Part shown: positions 35,338 to 44,079 of the stretch, in pieces
Position numbering within the stretch: position 1 is the stretch's first letter
Layout: each line of letters starts with the position of its first letter
Assembly (NCBI GenBank): GCA_947472885.1
Contig: CANJBX010000005.1
Span: 20,474 to 84,473, forward strand
Direction of reading: 5' to 3'
Origin: Hyphomicrobiaceae bacterium
GTDB lineage: Bacteria > Pseudomonadota > Alphaproteobacteria > Rhizobiales > Xanthobacteraceae
Length of the DNA: 64,000 bases
Translations under genes and position numbers: made by a program
The notes under the pieces: model-generated
Databases searched by the model: none
The model's input: only the letters and a program-made list of their open reading frames with translations
What the model was told of the DNA's origin: nothing

Positions 35338-35360
35338 CCCTCGTCCCTTGTGGGAGAGGG
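35338..35360. repeat. Degenerate family B palindrome
   Basis: CCCTCGTCCC-TTGT-GGGAGAGGG, a shortened, mismatched copy of the family B hairpin. Confidence 0.5.
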
Positions 35361-35404
35361 TGTTCGAGCAAGCCACACGGCACCAAAGACAACGCCAGAA
35401 AAAG

Positions 35405-35434
35405 AAAATGGCCGGGAAATCCCGGCCATTTTTA
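35405..35434. terminator. Bidirectional intrinsic terminator
   Basis: AAAATGGCCGGG / CCCGGCCATTTT is a perfect 12-bp stem with a 4-base loop, flanked by A and T runs on either side. It serves the Rieske gene (plus) and the intradiol dioxygenase gene (minus). Confidence 0.88.
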
Positions 35435-35453
35435 TTACGTTGAATTAAGAGAT

Positions 35454-36332
35454 CTACGCCGCCTTCGCCTGCGACAACTTCTGCAGCGTGAAATCGTAAT
35501 GCACGACATAGAACGGCGTGGTCATCACTTCGCCGCCCGGAGCCTTCTCGCCGGTCTTCTTCTTCACGAACTCGACGATCAGCGGCTCCTTCACGCCATA
35601 AACCACATCGGTTTCGATGTATTGATCGCCCTTCTGGAAAAGGTGCGTGATGATGCGATGGAAGCCCGGCGAATCCAGCAGGAAGTGGATGTGCGCAGGA
35701 CGATACGGGCTGATGTTGGTCTTGCCGAACAGCCCGCCGACCGTACCGTCGAGCGGAATGGTGTAGCCGATCGGGGCCACCGTGCGGACGACATACGAGC
35801 CGTCCGCCTTGCTGTGATAGATGCCGCGCATGTAGGCGTTCGACGCCTCCACCTGCGCCTCGTAAAGCCCCTCGCCGTCCGTCTGCCAGACATCGAGCAT
35901 GACATTGCCAAGCGGCTTGCCGTCGAAATCCATCACCTTGCCTTCGACGAAGCACGGAATGCCCGGCGCATCGCCCGACATGCTTTGCCCATCGGCGATT
36001 TCGGGCGAGTCATGAATATGGAACGGGCCGGTGACGGTCGTCGGCGTCGCCTTGCTCGAAAGACGATGATTGATCGAGTCAACCAGCATCGAGACGCCGA
36101 GCGTATCCGACAGCAGGATGAATTCCTGGCGCTTGTCGGTGCAGATCTTGCCGGTCTCGGTCAGGAAGTTGACCGCGGCGATCCACTCTTCCTCGGTCGG
36201 CTCGATGTCACGCACCCAGCCGTGCAGATGCTTGACCAGCGAGGTCATGATCTTGCGCAGGCGCGGGTCGGGAATGTTGCTCCAGCGTTCGACAGCGAGA
36301 TCGGTCAGGTTTTCTTCGGTAGAAAAGGGCAT
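35454..36332 (-). CDS. Intradiol ring-cleavage dioxygenase (hydroxyquinol/catechol 1,2-type)
   Basis: Cleaves a catecholic ring between the hydroxyls to a cis,cis-muconate-type product. The 292-residue protein has an N-terminal dimer domain (1-100) and the Fe(III) ligands Tyr157, Tyr190, His214 and His216 (GLYEAQ, PIGYTIP, RPAHIHF). The start at 36332 is supported by AGAGGAAA about eight bases upstream. The long N-terminal helix region favours hydroxyquinol or catechol rather than protocatechuate enzymes. It is 28 bases behind a MetE-like gene and likely co-transcribed with it. Confidence 0.9.
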   Translation of the reverse strand: MPFSTEENLTDLAVERWSNIPDPRLRKIMTSLVKHLHGWVRDIEPTEEEWIAAVNFLTETGKICTDKRQEFILLSDTLGVSMLVDSINHRLSSKATPTTVTGPFHIHDSPEIADGQSMSGDAPGIPCFVEGKVMDFDGKPLGNVMLDVWQTDGEGLYEAQVEASNAYMRGIYHSKADGSYVVRTVAPIGYTIPLDGTVGGLFGKTNISPYRPAHIHFLLDSPGFHRIITHLFQKGDQYIETDVVYGVKEPLIVEFVKKKTGEKAPGGEVMTTPFYVVHYDFTLQKLSQAKAA

Positions 36333-36360
36333 GAGCAGTTTCCTCTGAAGGTCGGTTCCC

Positions 36361-37407
36361 TTAAGCCAGTTCTTTGCGAACGATCTTGGCGCCATCGACC
36401 ATCGCCTTCATTTTGCTGAAGGCGACTTTACGCGGCAGGTACTTCATGCCGCAGTCGGGAGCGATGACGAGCCGTTCCGCCGACACATACTTTAGCGCGC
36501 CGCGGATACGTTCGGCTACCTCTTCGGGAGTCTCGATTTTCATGTCGCCGAGGTTCAGGACGCCGATGATGAGGTCCTTTTTCTTGATCTCCTGCAATGA
36601 GGACAGATCGAGCTTGGGCTCGGCCGTCTCAATGGAAATCTGGTCGGCGCCGGAATCCTCAAGTTCAGCGAAGAATTCGTAGCGGTTCGGCTTGTTTTTC
36701 ACGACGTGGGAGTAACCAAGGCACAGGTGCACCGCGACCTTGCAGGACGGGCGCGGTTTGACGCCCTCGATGGCGCGATTAAGGGCCTTGATGCCGAATA
36801 AGCGCGCCTGATCGGAAAACGAGACCATCCACGGCTCATCGAGCTGCACGATGTCCGCGCCGGCGGCGAACGCGTCCATGATTTCTTCCTTCACCACGGC
36901 GGCGAAGGCATAGGCGAGTTCTTCCTTGTCCTTGTAGTAGTCGTTCTGCGCCATCACGGCCTGGGTGCACGGACCGGGGATCGTCACCTTCACCTTGCGG
37001 TCGGTGTTCTTGCGCACGACCTCGACGGAGTGCTTCTCCATCGGGTGCTTGCGCTTGATCGCACCATAGACGCGCGGCACCGGAATGAGCTTGCCGAAAC
37101 GGTTGGGCGCTTCGCCGGGCTTATCGACGTCGACGCCGTCGAGACCTTCGGCGAAATGATTGGAATAGCTTTCGCGGCTCTGTTCGCCATCGGTGATAAT
37201 ATCGAGACCAGCGCGTTCCTGATCATGAACAGCCAGCAGCGTTGCATCGTCGAACGCCTGCTGACGCAGTTCCTTCGGAATGCGCCACAGATGGTCCGTA
37301 CGCGTGCGCACCACGGATTTGACGAGTTCCGGCCGGTCGATCAGCCACTCGGGTTGCGGATAGGAACCGACAAGGGCGGTTGGCAGCAGGACGGAATCGT
37401 TGGGCAC
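36361..37407 (-). CDS. MetE-like zinc methyltransferase-fold protein
   Basis: 348 residues resembling the C-terminal catalytic barrel of cobalamin-independent methionine synthase. Seen: LPTALVGSYPQPEWL, DIITDGEQSRESY, QLDEPWMV, and a full zinc set His227, Cys229, Glu260 and Cys319 (VHLCLGYSH, ISIETAEP, APDCGMKY). The N-terminal folate-binding barrel of MetE is absent. Stand-alone members may transfer methyl groups from methylated substrates or cleave other bonds. Linkage to a dioxygenase hints at a role in aromatic metabolism, for example methyl removal, but this is inference. Confidence 0.82.
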   Translation of the reverse strand: MPNDSVLLPTALVGSYPQPEWLIDRPELVKSVVRTRTDHLWRIPKELRQQAFDDATLLAVHDQERAGLDIITDGEQSRESYSNHFAEGLDGVDVDKPGEAPNRFGKLIPVPRVYGAIKRKHPMEKHSVEVVRKNTDRKVKVTIPGPCTQAVMAQNDYYKDKEELAYAFAAVVKEEIMDAFAAGADIVQLDEPWMVSFSDQARLFGIKALNRAIEGVKPRPSCKVAVHLCLGYSHVVKNKPNRYEFFAELEDSGADQISIETAEPKLDLSSLQEIKKKDLIIGVLNLGDMKIETPEEVAERIRGALKYVSAERLVIAPDCGMKYLPRKVAFSKMKAMVDGAKIVRKELA

Positions 37408-37553
37408 GCATTAACTCCCGTATGTTTTCTTCGGCTTCTCACGAACTGTCCGCCGATGCGGCAATCTGTTGAGCCGGACGATTTATCCCAACCCGCGACG
37501 AGCGGCGCAAGCCGCGTGTTGACGCTACGGTGCGCGCCTTTTCGGGAATTGGC

Positions 37554-38894
37554 CTATTTCGCCAGCAAATCGTACAGCCATGCGGACATTGCAAAGGCCT
37601 CTGCGTCACGGTCGGCAAAGCCGATGAACTGCAGGCCCAGCGGCAAGCCCTCTGCCTGCAAGACAGGCAGCGACAGGGCGGGTACGCCGAGGAGCGACGC
37701 CGGAACCGCCAGCTGCGGATTGCCCGTCGATGCGATACCCACCGGCGCCGCGCCCGGCGCGGCCAGGGTGATGCAGCCGTCACAATCAGTGGCAAGCTCA
37801 TTGTAGCCCGCGCGGATTTCGTCGCGGGTGATGAGCGCCGCACGATAATCCTCAATCGTCAGCTTCTCGGCGACCTTGAAGCGCTCGCGCACCGGCGCGG
37901 AGAGTTTTTCGGCGTCGCGGTCGGCCAATGTGCGAATGAAGCCACGCATTTCCCAATCGCTGAAGATCATCGAAAAATTCATGGCGTCGGCGATATCGGC
38001 CTCGACCGCATCGACGATGGCGTGGTTGCAGCGGTCGATGATCTCGACACCCTTAGCCTCGATGCGTTCGACGGCGGCGGCGAAGGCACGCTTGGCCTCA
38101 TCGGTTGCCGTCGCCCATCCGGCGGTTTCAAGCAGGGCCAGCCGCTTGGGTATTTTCGCCGCAGGTAATTTGTTCGGTCCAACGATACCCGGAAAGCCCG
38201 GATCGCCGCCGGCGCGCACGACGATTTCGTAGGCGACCTGCCAGGTGTCTTCGAGCGTCGCGGCGATCACCGCCGTACAGCTCTGGCTTTGCGGATCGTG
38301 GCTGCCGGTGCGGTTGATGCCGTGGACGCTGGGCTTGAAGCCGAATGCGCCGCAATAGCTCGCCGGCCGCAATCCCGATCCGATCACCTGCGTGCCGAGC
38401 GCGGCGGTGACGATGCCTGCGCCGACGGCCGCCGCCGAACCGCTGCTCGATCCGCCGGGGGTGCGGCTGGCGTCATGGGGATTGCGCGTCTTGCCGTGCG
38501 GGTACGACATCGCGAATTCCGTCGTCACCGTCTTGCCCAGAATGACCACCCCTGCCGCACGCAGCGCGGCAACCGACGCGGAATCCTTCCCGGAATGCCA
38601 GCCATCGAACAACGGCGAACCGAATTGCGTCGGCATGTCGGCAGTCTCGATAATGTCCTTGATCGCGACCGGCATACCATCGATGGGCGACACCGGCGTG
38701 CCAGCGGCCCAGCGCGCGGTCGAACGGTCGGCGGCGGCGCGCGCACCCTCGATGTTCAGCGTCACGAAGGCCGCGATCTGCGGCTCCCAGTGATCGAGTG
38801 CCGCAAGACTGCGTTCCAGAAATTGCCGCGGCGTGTCCGCGCCGGTGCGGAATTTTTCAGTCGCCGCGAGGAAAGGACGCAAGACTAGCTTCAT
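37554..38894 (-). CDS. Amidase signature family hydrolase
   Basis: 446 residues of the Ser-cisSer-Lys amidase family, hydrolysing amides or ureido bonds. Seen: catalytic Lys79 (VAIKDIIET), the Gly/Ser loop PGGSSSGSAAAVGAG at 146-160, and nucleophile Ser173 in GTQVIGSGLRPASYCG. The last motif differs from the common GGS(I/T)R by VIGSGLR. Cytosolic. Its substrate is unknown; neighbouring genes concern aromatic compounds, so an aryl amide or acylamide is possible. Confidence 0.9.
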   Translation of the reverse strand: MKLVLRPFLAATEKFRTGADTPRQFLERSLAALDHWEPQIAAFVTLNIEGARAAADRSTARWAAGTPVSPIDGMPVAIKDIIETADMPTQFGSPLFDGWHSGKDSASVAALRAAGVVILGKTVTTEFAMSYPHGKTRNPHDASRTPGGSSSGSAAAVGAGIVTAALGTQVIGSGLRPASYCGAFGFKPSVHGINRTGSHDPQSQSCTAVIAATLEDTWQVAYEIVVRAGGDPGFPGIVGPNKLPAAKIPKRLALLETAGWATATDEAKRAFAAAVERIEAKGVEIIDRCNHAIVDAVEADIADAMNFSMIFSDWEMRGFIRTLADRDAEKLSAPVRERFKVAEKLTIEDYRAALITRDEIRAGYNELATDCDGCITLAAPGAAPVGIASTGNPQLAVPASLLGVPALSLPVLQAEGLPLGLQFIGFADRDAEAFAMSAWLYDLLAK

Positions 38895-39037
38895 TTAAGA
38901 TGGCCTTACCACGTGGGCAGCAGCGCGGTCGCGCGATAGGACATGACTGTAATGCCCGTTTCATGGGCGCGTCGAGACTGGCGAAACGCATGCGCGGCCT
39001 GTATGAAATGGCGAGCATAAAACGGGACGGAGCGCAC

Positions 39038-39991
39038 ATGCAGTATCGGACACTCGGCAACTCGGACCTCAAGCTCTCAGTCCTGGGCATCGGCTGCAAC
39101 AACTTCGGCCCGCGCGCCGACCTTGAGACCACGCGGCGCGTGATCCATCACGCCGTCGATACCGGCGTAAACCACTTCGATACCGCCGATATCTATGGCG
39201 GCGAAGGTACGTCCGAGAATTTCATGGGCCAGGTGATGGGCGACAAGCGCAAAAAGATCATCCTTGCGACCAAGTTCGGTCTGCCGATGGCTGCCGGCAA
39301 GGGTGGCTCGCGCAACTATGTCGCAACTGCCATTGAAGGCAGCCTGAAGCGGCTGCGCACCGACTACATCGACCTTTATTATCTCCACAAGCCCGATCCG
39401 AGCGTGCCGATTGCCGAGACGCTGGGCGCCCTCGACGACCTCAAGAAGCAGGGCAAGATCCGCTGGATCGCCAACTCCAACATGGATGCTGCGCAGATCG
39501 ACGAAGCCGATGCGGCGGCGAAGAAAAATGGCTTTGCACCGTTTGTCGCGGCGCAGGACGAACTCAGCCTCATCAAGCGTGGCACCGAGCGCGAGCGCAT
39601 TCCGGCGATGCTCAAGCATGGCCTTGTCTTCATTCCCTACTTTCCGCTGGCGAGTGGTCTCCTTACCGGCAAATACAAGCGCAATGCGCCGATGCCGGCC
39701 GGCACGCGCCTTGCGACCGCCGGCCGTCTCGCCGACGTATTCGTGAACGACCAGAACCTCGAACTCACCTACAAGCTCGACGAATTCTGCACCCGGCAGA
39801 AGCTCAACATGCTGGATGTCGCCTTCGCCTGGCTGCTGACGAAGCCCTACATCACCAGCGTGATCGCGGGCGCGGTGAAGACCGACCAGATCGACGCCAA
39901 CATCAAGGCGACCGACTACAAGCTGTCGGCGTCGGACATTGCGGAACTCGACAAGATCACCGCACAAGCGGTGCAGTCGCAGCCGCATTAA
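39038..39991 (+). CDS. Aldo/keto reductase
   Basis: A 317-residue NADPH-dependent oxidoreductase with a TIM barrel. The catalytic tetrad is visible: Asp48 and Tyr53 (FDTADIYGGEGTSE), Lys79 (LATKFG) and His117 (YYLHKPD). YRTLGNSDLKLSVLGIG is the YajO/Tas-like opening. The start at 39038 yields this N-terminus; the frame continues upstream in a segment without homology. Divergent from the amidase. A hairpin terminator follows. Confidence 0.93.
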   Translation: MQYRTLGNSDLKLSVLGIGCNNFGPRADLETTRRVIHHAVDTGVNHFDTADIYGGEGTSENFMGQVMGDKRKKIILATKFGLPMAAGKGGSRNYVATAIEGSLKRLRTDYIDLYYLHKPDPSVPIAETLGALDDLKKQGKIRWIANSNMDAAQIDEADAAAKKNGFAPFVAAQDELSLIKRGTERERIPAMLKHGLVFIPYFPLASGLLTGKYKRNAPMPAGTRLATAGRLADVFVNDQNLELTYKLDEFCTRQKLNMLDVAFAWLLTKPYITSVIAGAVKTDQIDANIKATDYKLSASDIAELDKITAQAVQSQPH

Positions 39992-40008
39992 CCTCATCAG
40001 GCTAACTG

Positions 40009-40034
40009 CACCTGCGGCGAAATCGCCGCAGGTG
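40009..40034. terminator. Hairpin terminator after aldo/keto reductase
   Basis: A perfect 11-bp stem, CACCTGCGGCG / CGCCGCAGGTG, with loop AAAT. No T run follows, so it may need Rho or act as an mRNA end. Confidence 0.6.
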
Positions 40035-40153
40035 AATTGATTAACGCGCGCGCACGCCCGCGCTGTTAACGCCAGCATTAACCCGTCCTTGATCGCAAGT
40101 GGCATCGTCACCTACGAAAGCGGATGTAGCCGGAATCTTCAACCGGCATTGGC

Positions 40154-41401
40154 ATGAGGCGGGCGACGCGCATGAAAACCGATACGCTGAAATTCAAGAG
40201 CCTGCGGCTTGCCGCTGCGGGCGCAGCATTGCTTGTCACGACAAGCGCGGCACTGGCTGCCGTTCCCTGCCGCACCAACGGGCCGTTCCCGGCCTGGCTC
40301 GCGCAGGTGAAGAAGGAAGCGCAGGCGCAAGGCATCTCGCCCCGCGCACTCGCGCAAGCCGAACCCTTCCTCACCTACGATGCGCGCATCGTAGGTATCG
40401 ACCAGGGCCAGCGCGTCTTCACACAGACCTTCATGGAATTCTCCCAGCTTCTGGTACCGCCGTCTCGCATCGCCAACGGCCAGGGACAACTGAAGCAACA
40501 TGCCGCGATCTTCGCGCGCGCCGAAAAGGAATATGGCGTGCCGGCATCGGTCATCGCCGCGTTCTGGGGCCTTGAAAGCGATTTCGGCGCCAACATGGGC
40601 AAGGAGCAATCCATTCGCTCCATCGTCTCGCTTGCTTACGATTGCCGCCGCGCGGAAATGTTCCGCGGTCACCTGTTTGACTCACTGCGTCTTCTGGATC
40701 GCGGCGATCTGCAAGCCTCCGAAATGATCGGCTCGTGGGCCGGCGAGCTCGGCCAGTCGCAGATGATGCCGACCGAATATTTCAAATACGCCGTCGACTA
40801 TGACGGCGACGGCAAGCGCAACCTGTTGCGCAGCCCTGCCGACGTGATCGGCTCGACCGCGAATTATCTCCAGCACCTTGGCTGGAAGCGTGGCCAGCCG
40901 TGGCTTCAGGAAGTGAAAGTGCCGGCGAATTTCCCGTGGAAGGAAGCCGGGCTGGATGTGAAGCATTCGCGCAACGAATTCGCGAAAATGGGCGTCACCT
41001 ATGTCGACGGCCGTCCGCTGCCGAAGGACGACATGCCGGCGAATGTGTTGCTGCCGATGGGCCGCTTCGGACCGGCATTCATGGTCTACGACAATTTCCA
41101 GGTTTACATCGTGTGGAACAACTCCCTCGTCTATTCGACAACGGCCGCCTACTTTGCCACGCGCCTCAATGGCGCAGGCCCGATGCGTTCACCGACGCAG
41201 GCTGTCCCGACGGTTTCGCCGGAACAGGCCAAGGAAATGCAGACCATCCTGACCAAAATGGGCTTCGACGTCGGCGGCATTGACGGCAAGCTCGGCCTCG
41301 CCTCGCGCACCGCGATCAAGCAGGTGCAGATCAAGTTCGGCATGCCGGCGGATTCCTATCCGACGCCGGAACTGCTGGATCGGTTGAAGGCGGGGAAGTA
41401 A
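40154..41401 (+). CDS. Lytic murein transglycosylase, MltB family, with peptidoglycan-binding domain
   Basis: Cleaves glycan strands to 1,6-anhydro-muropeptides in the periplasm. 415 residues: signal peptide (LRLAAAGAALLVTTSAALA), MltB-type lysozyme fold with catalytic Glu in AAFWGLESDFGANMG, the SWAGELGQSQMMPTEYF motif, and a C-terminal peptidoglycan-binding domain (about 355-412: LTKMGFDVGGIDGKLGLASRTAIKQVQ). A second ATG at 40172 also gives a good signal peptide. Stands alone. Confidence 0.93.
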   Translation: MRRATRMKTDTLKFKSLRLAAAGAALLVTTSAALAAVPCRTNGPFPAWLAQVKKEAQAQGISPRALAQAEPFLTYDARIVGIDQGQRVFTQTFMEFSQLLVPPSRIANGQGQLKQHAAIFARAEKEYGVPASVIAAFWGLESDFGANMGKEQSIRSIVSLAYDCRRAEMFRGHLFDSLRLLDRGDLQASEMIGSWAGELGQSQMMPTEYFKYAVDYDGDGKRNLLRSPADVIGSTANYLQHLGWKRGQPWLQEVKVPANFPWKEAGLDVKHSRNEFAKMGVTYVDGRPLPKDDMPANVLLPMGRFGPAFMVYDNFQVYIVWNNSLVYSTTAAYFATRLNGAGPMRSPTQAVPTVSPEQAKEMQTILTKMGFDVGGIDGKLGLASRTAIKQVQIKFGMPADSYPTPELLDRLKAGK

Positions 41402-41446
41402 GCTCCGGGTCACGCCCTGAGAGACTTTTTTCCGCCGGAACAAGAA

Positions 41447-41623
41447 ATGTTCGAGCCCATAGCAGGGAAAGTTGTACACGTTCGAGATCCTCTCCCGGGC
41501 GTGGAAGTGTTCCTCCGTGGCCTGCCTGACCATGAAAAGCTCGTAATCATTCAATTTCCAGACGGCCGCAGCTTTTCTTTCGTTATCCTAATCGAACAAA
41601 ATTTCGTGAACCCACAGCCGTAA
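41447..41623 (+). CDS. Small hypothetical protein (58 aa) in an atypical AT-richer stretch
   Basis: ATG at 41447 opens a 58-residue frame containing HVRDPLPGVEVFLRGLPDHE and LVIIQFPDGRSFSFVILIEQ, a balanced composition unlike shadow frames. It ends nine bases before the next small frame, which begins in another phase. The base composition of 41440-41900 is visibly more AT-rich than its surroundings. The two may be one gene with a frameshift or two small genes. No homolog recognised. Confidence 0.45.
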   Translation: MFEPIAGKVVHVRDPLPGVEVFLRGLPDHEKLVIIQFPDGRSFSFVILIEQNFVNPQP

Positions 41624-41631
41624 ACTACGAC

Positions 41632-41874
41632 TTGCCCAACCCACCCGTTCGAATTCAAATGGGCGACCTCAATCTGGTAGCAAAGTCCGTCGGCGGCACC
41701 TTGGAAGAGAATACAGAAGTAATAAAGCTGATGTTGGCTGGGCTTTCGAACATCAACAAGCAATGGCCGTTATTTAAAAATCCAATTTTCTACAGTGATC
41801 GGGATCGTTACAAGGGACAAGAAAGCCGATTTTCTTTCGTTCTGCCAACGGAAGAAGAAATATCCGCTCTTTAG
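41632..41874 (+). CDS. Small hypothetical protein (80 aa), possible second half of a broken gene
   Basis: From a TTG at 41632 an 80-residue frame reads PNPPVRIQMGDLNLVAKSV...ENTEVIKLMLAGLSNINKQWP and ends PTEEEISAL. The composition looks coding and is AT-richer than neighbours. The same frame is open further upstream over the 41447 ORF, so a frameshifted single gene of about 140 codons is possible. A clear terminator follows at 41905. Function unknown; likely recent acquisition. Confidence 0.45.
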   Translation: MPNPPVRIQMGDLNLVAKSVGGTLEENTEVIKLMLAGLSNINKQWPLFKNPIFYSDRDRYKGQESRFSFVLPTEEEISAL

Positions 41875-41904
41875 TCCGTATGTGCCAAGCAGTTGGTAAC
41901 AAAA

Positions 41905-41940
41905 AAAGGCGCCACTGAAATTCAGCGGCGCCTTTCGTTT
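41905..41940. terminator. Bidirectional terminator
   Basis: AAAGGCGCC-A-CTGA / TCAG-C-GGCGCCTTT with a 4-base loop (one internal mismatch), A-run before and T-rich after. It closes the small ORFs and the convergent FAH gene. Confidence 0.85.
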
Positions 41941-41959
41941 TTGCAATGCGTGATCAAGG

Positions 41960-42874
41960 TCAGATCATCTTGTTGCTGATCGTGCCGATCTGGTCGATCT
42001 CGATCTTCACGACATCGCCCGACTTCAGGAATGTACCCTTGCCGGCGCCGACGCCTGCCGGCGTGCCCGTCATGATGACGTCGCCGGGGTGCAGCGTGAT
42101 GCCGCTCGACAGGTGCGCGATCTGCTCGGCGGCGGTGAAGATCATCTTGCCCGAATTCGAATCCTGCTTGAGCGTATCGTTGACCCACAGTTTCATCGGC
42201 AGGTTGGCCGGGTCCTTGATGTATTCCGCCGGCGTGATCCACGGACCCAGCGGACACGAACCCTCGAAGCTCTTGTGACGGATCCAGTCGGCCTTGAACG
42301 GCGAGGTATCCGGCACGTTCGGGCGTGGGCCAAGGTCACGCGCCGACAGGTCGTTGCCGCAGGTATAGCCGGCAACGCAGGACAGCGCGTTTTCAATCGA
42401 CAGATTGCGCGCCTTGCGGCCGATCACGACCGCGAGTTCGATTTCCCAGTCCATTTTCTTGGAGTAGCTGGAAATCTGCACATCCACGCCGGTGCCGACG
42501 ACAGCATGCGGCGACTTGATGAAGAACCACGGCTTGAGGCCAAGATCGTGCGGATCTGGCTCGGGCGGACGGCCCGCGGCCTTCCACATTTCCTCGGCAT
42601 GGTCCTGATAATTCGCGCCGGCGCAGTAGATCACCGGCGGCAGCGGCAGCGGCGCCAGCACCTTGGCCTGCGCAACCGGCGTGCCCTGACCCTTGGGCGA
42701 CCTGGAAGCGGCGTCGAGCGCCTTGTGCGCGGCGTCCCAGTCATTGAGGACATCCTGCACGCTGACGTATTTCGCCTGACCCGTGAGGGCGGCAACGTCG
42801 TAAATCTGGTCGCCAATCAGCGCACCAGCGCGCGGACCCTGAGCGGTTTGCACCGTCGCCAATTTATAAGCCAT
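41960..42874 (-). CDS. Fumarylacetoacetate hydrolase family protein
   Basis: 304 residues of the FAH family, which hydrolyse or decarboxylate 2-oxo acids from meta-cleavage pathways (acylpyruvases, 2-hydroxyhepta-2,4-diene-1,7-dioate isomerase, oxaloacetate decarboxylase). Seen: YCAGANYQDHAEEM, metal-binding WEIELAVVIGRKARN, GYTCGNDLSARDL, and GDVIMTGTPAGVGAGKGTFLK. Adjacent to an extradiol dioxygenase unit on the opposite strand, it probably hydrolyses the ring-cleavage product. The exact substrate cannot be told. Confidence 0.9.
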   Translation of the reverse strand: MAYKLATVQTAQGPRAGALIGDQIYDVAALTGQAKYVSVQDVLNDWDAAHKALDAASRSPKGQGTPVAQAKVLAPLPLPPVIYCAGANYQDHAEEMWKAAGRPPEPDPHDLGLKPWFFIKSPHAVVGTGVDVQISSYSKKMDWEIELAVVIGRKARNLSIENALSCVAGYTCGNDLSARDLGPRPNVPDTSPFKADWIRHKSFEGSCPLGPWITPAEYIKDPANLPMKLWVNDTLKQDSNSGKMIFTAAEQIAHLSSGITLHPGDVIMTGTPAGVGAGKGTFLKSGDVVKIEIDQIGTISNKMI

Positions 42875-43041
42875 GCCGTCCTCCCTGATTTTTTAGCTTG
42901 GCGGAAGTATCGCATTTTGGGCTGGCTGCCTACTGCCTGCCGTGAATGCCTGTCGTGCCGCGATGCCGCGCGATGAGACTTGACCGGCGCCGCCGCGACC
43001 TTTTCAAGTCATGGCTGAAAAGACGGGAAGGAACGCCTGAC

Positions 43042-44046
43042 GTGAAGGCCATGGTTATCCGGGAATTCGGCGCGCCGGGCGTCATGAAGTTCGAGGACGT
43101 GCCGACGCCAGAGCCCGGTCCGGGCGAAGTGCTGGTCGCGGTCCATGCGGTGTCGGTCAACCGGACGCTCGATCTTGTGGTGCGCGCCGGGAAATACGCA
43201 CGTTCGCCTGCCCTGCCCCATATTCTCGGCGTCGATCCTTCGGGCGTGATCGCCAGGGTCGGCGAAGGCGTCACCAGCCGCAAGGTCGGCGACCGGGTCG
43301 TCACCACGATCCGCGTGAACAAGCCGCACGAACCGCCGCGCATGCTGGGCATCCAGATGTGGGGCGGTTATGCGGAATACGTGAAACTCCCCGCGGACAA
43401 GACTTTTCTGGTGCCGGACGGCCTCGACTTCATTACCGCCACCGTCGTTGCGCGCCACGCGCCGACGGCGTTCCACCTGCTGCGCGACCGCGCCAAGGTG
43501 AAAGCCGGCGAATGGGTGCTGGTCATGGGCGCGGCAGGCGGGCTTGGCAGCGCCGGCGTCCAGGCCGCGAAATATCTCGGCGCCAGGGTCATCGCCGGTG
43601 CAGGCGCCAACGAACGGGTGAAGGCCGCCATGGATCTTGGCGCCGACGCAGGCGTGAACTACCGGGCCCAGGACCTCACCGCCGAAGTCATGCGCATCAC
43701 CGAAGGCAAGGGCGCCGATGTGGTGTTCGAGAACATCGGCGACCCGACGATATTTCCCAAGGCGTTCGCCTCCATCCGGCACATGGGGCGGCTGGTGACC
43801 GCCGGCGGCCATGGCGGCGGCACGGTGCCGCTCGACATCAACCGGCTTTACCTCAACCAGATCACGCTGATCGGCGCCGTCGGCGAAACGCCGGAAGATA
43901 TTACACTCGCCTTGCAGGCCGCGGCCGAAGGCAAGCTGAAGGTGCTGATTGACCGCGTATTCCCGCTTTCCGAAGCTGTGCAGGCGCACGAACTCGTCGA
44001 TGGCCGTGGCGGCCTCGGCAAGGTGGTACTCGATCCAACGCGCTGA
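43042..44046 (+). CDS. MDR-family quinone oxidoreductase / zinc-type alcohol dehydrogenase-like protein
   Basis: A 334-residue NADPH-dependent oxidoreductase. Seen: AMVIREFGAPGVMKFEDVP, VLGVDPSG-type block (HILGVDPSGVIARVGEG), and the dinucleotide fold motif GAAGGLGSAGVQAAKYLGARVIA. The structural-zinc Cys cluster is missing, as in quinone oxidoreductases. The GTG at 43042 was chosen because GGAAGGA precedes it by about nine bases. It is the first gene of the extradiol cluster, 33 bases before the VOC gene. Role may be reduction of an unsaturated intermediate. Confidence 0.85.
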   Translation: MKAMVIREFGAPGVMKFEDVPTPEPGPGEVLVAVHAVSVNRTLDLVVRAGKYARSPALPHILGVDPSGVIARVGEGVTSRKVGDRVVTTIRVNKPHEPPRMLGIQMWGGYAEYVKLPADKTFLVPDGLDFITATVVARHAPTAFHLLRDRAKVKAGEWVLVMGAAGGLGSAGVQAAKYLGARVIAGAGANERVKAAMDLGADAGVNYRAQDLTAEVMRITEGKGADVVFENIGDPTIFPKAFASIRHMGRLVTAGGHGGGTVPLDINRLYLNQITLIGAVGETPEDITLALQAAAEGKLKVLIDRVFPLSEAVQAHELVDGRGGLGKVVLDPTR

Positions 44047-44079
44047 CCGTGCGATAAAAGAGACATACTGGAGGACACC

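Noticed and set aside
41551..41763. A 70-codon minus-strand ORF in the AT-rich island
   Set aside because: It overlaps two plus-strand frames with better composition and has no ribosome site.
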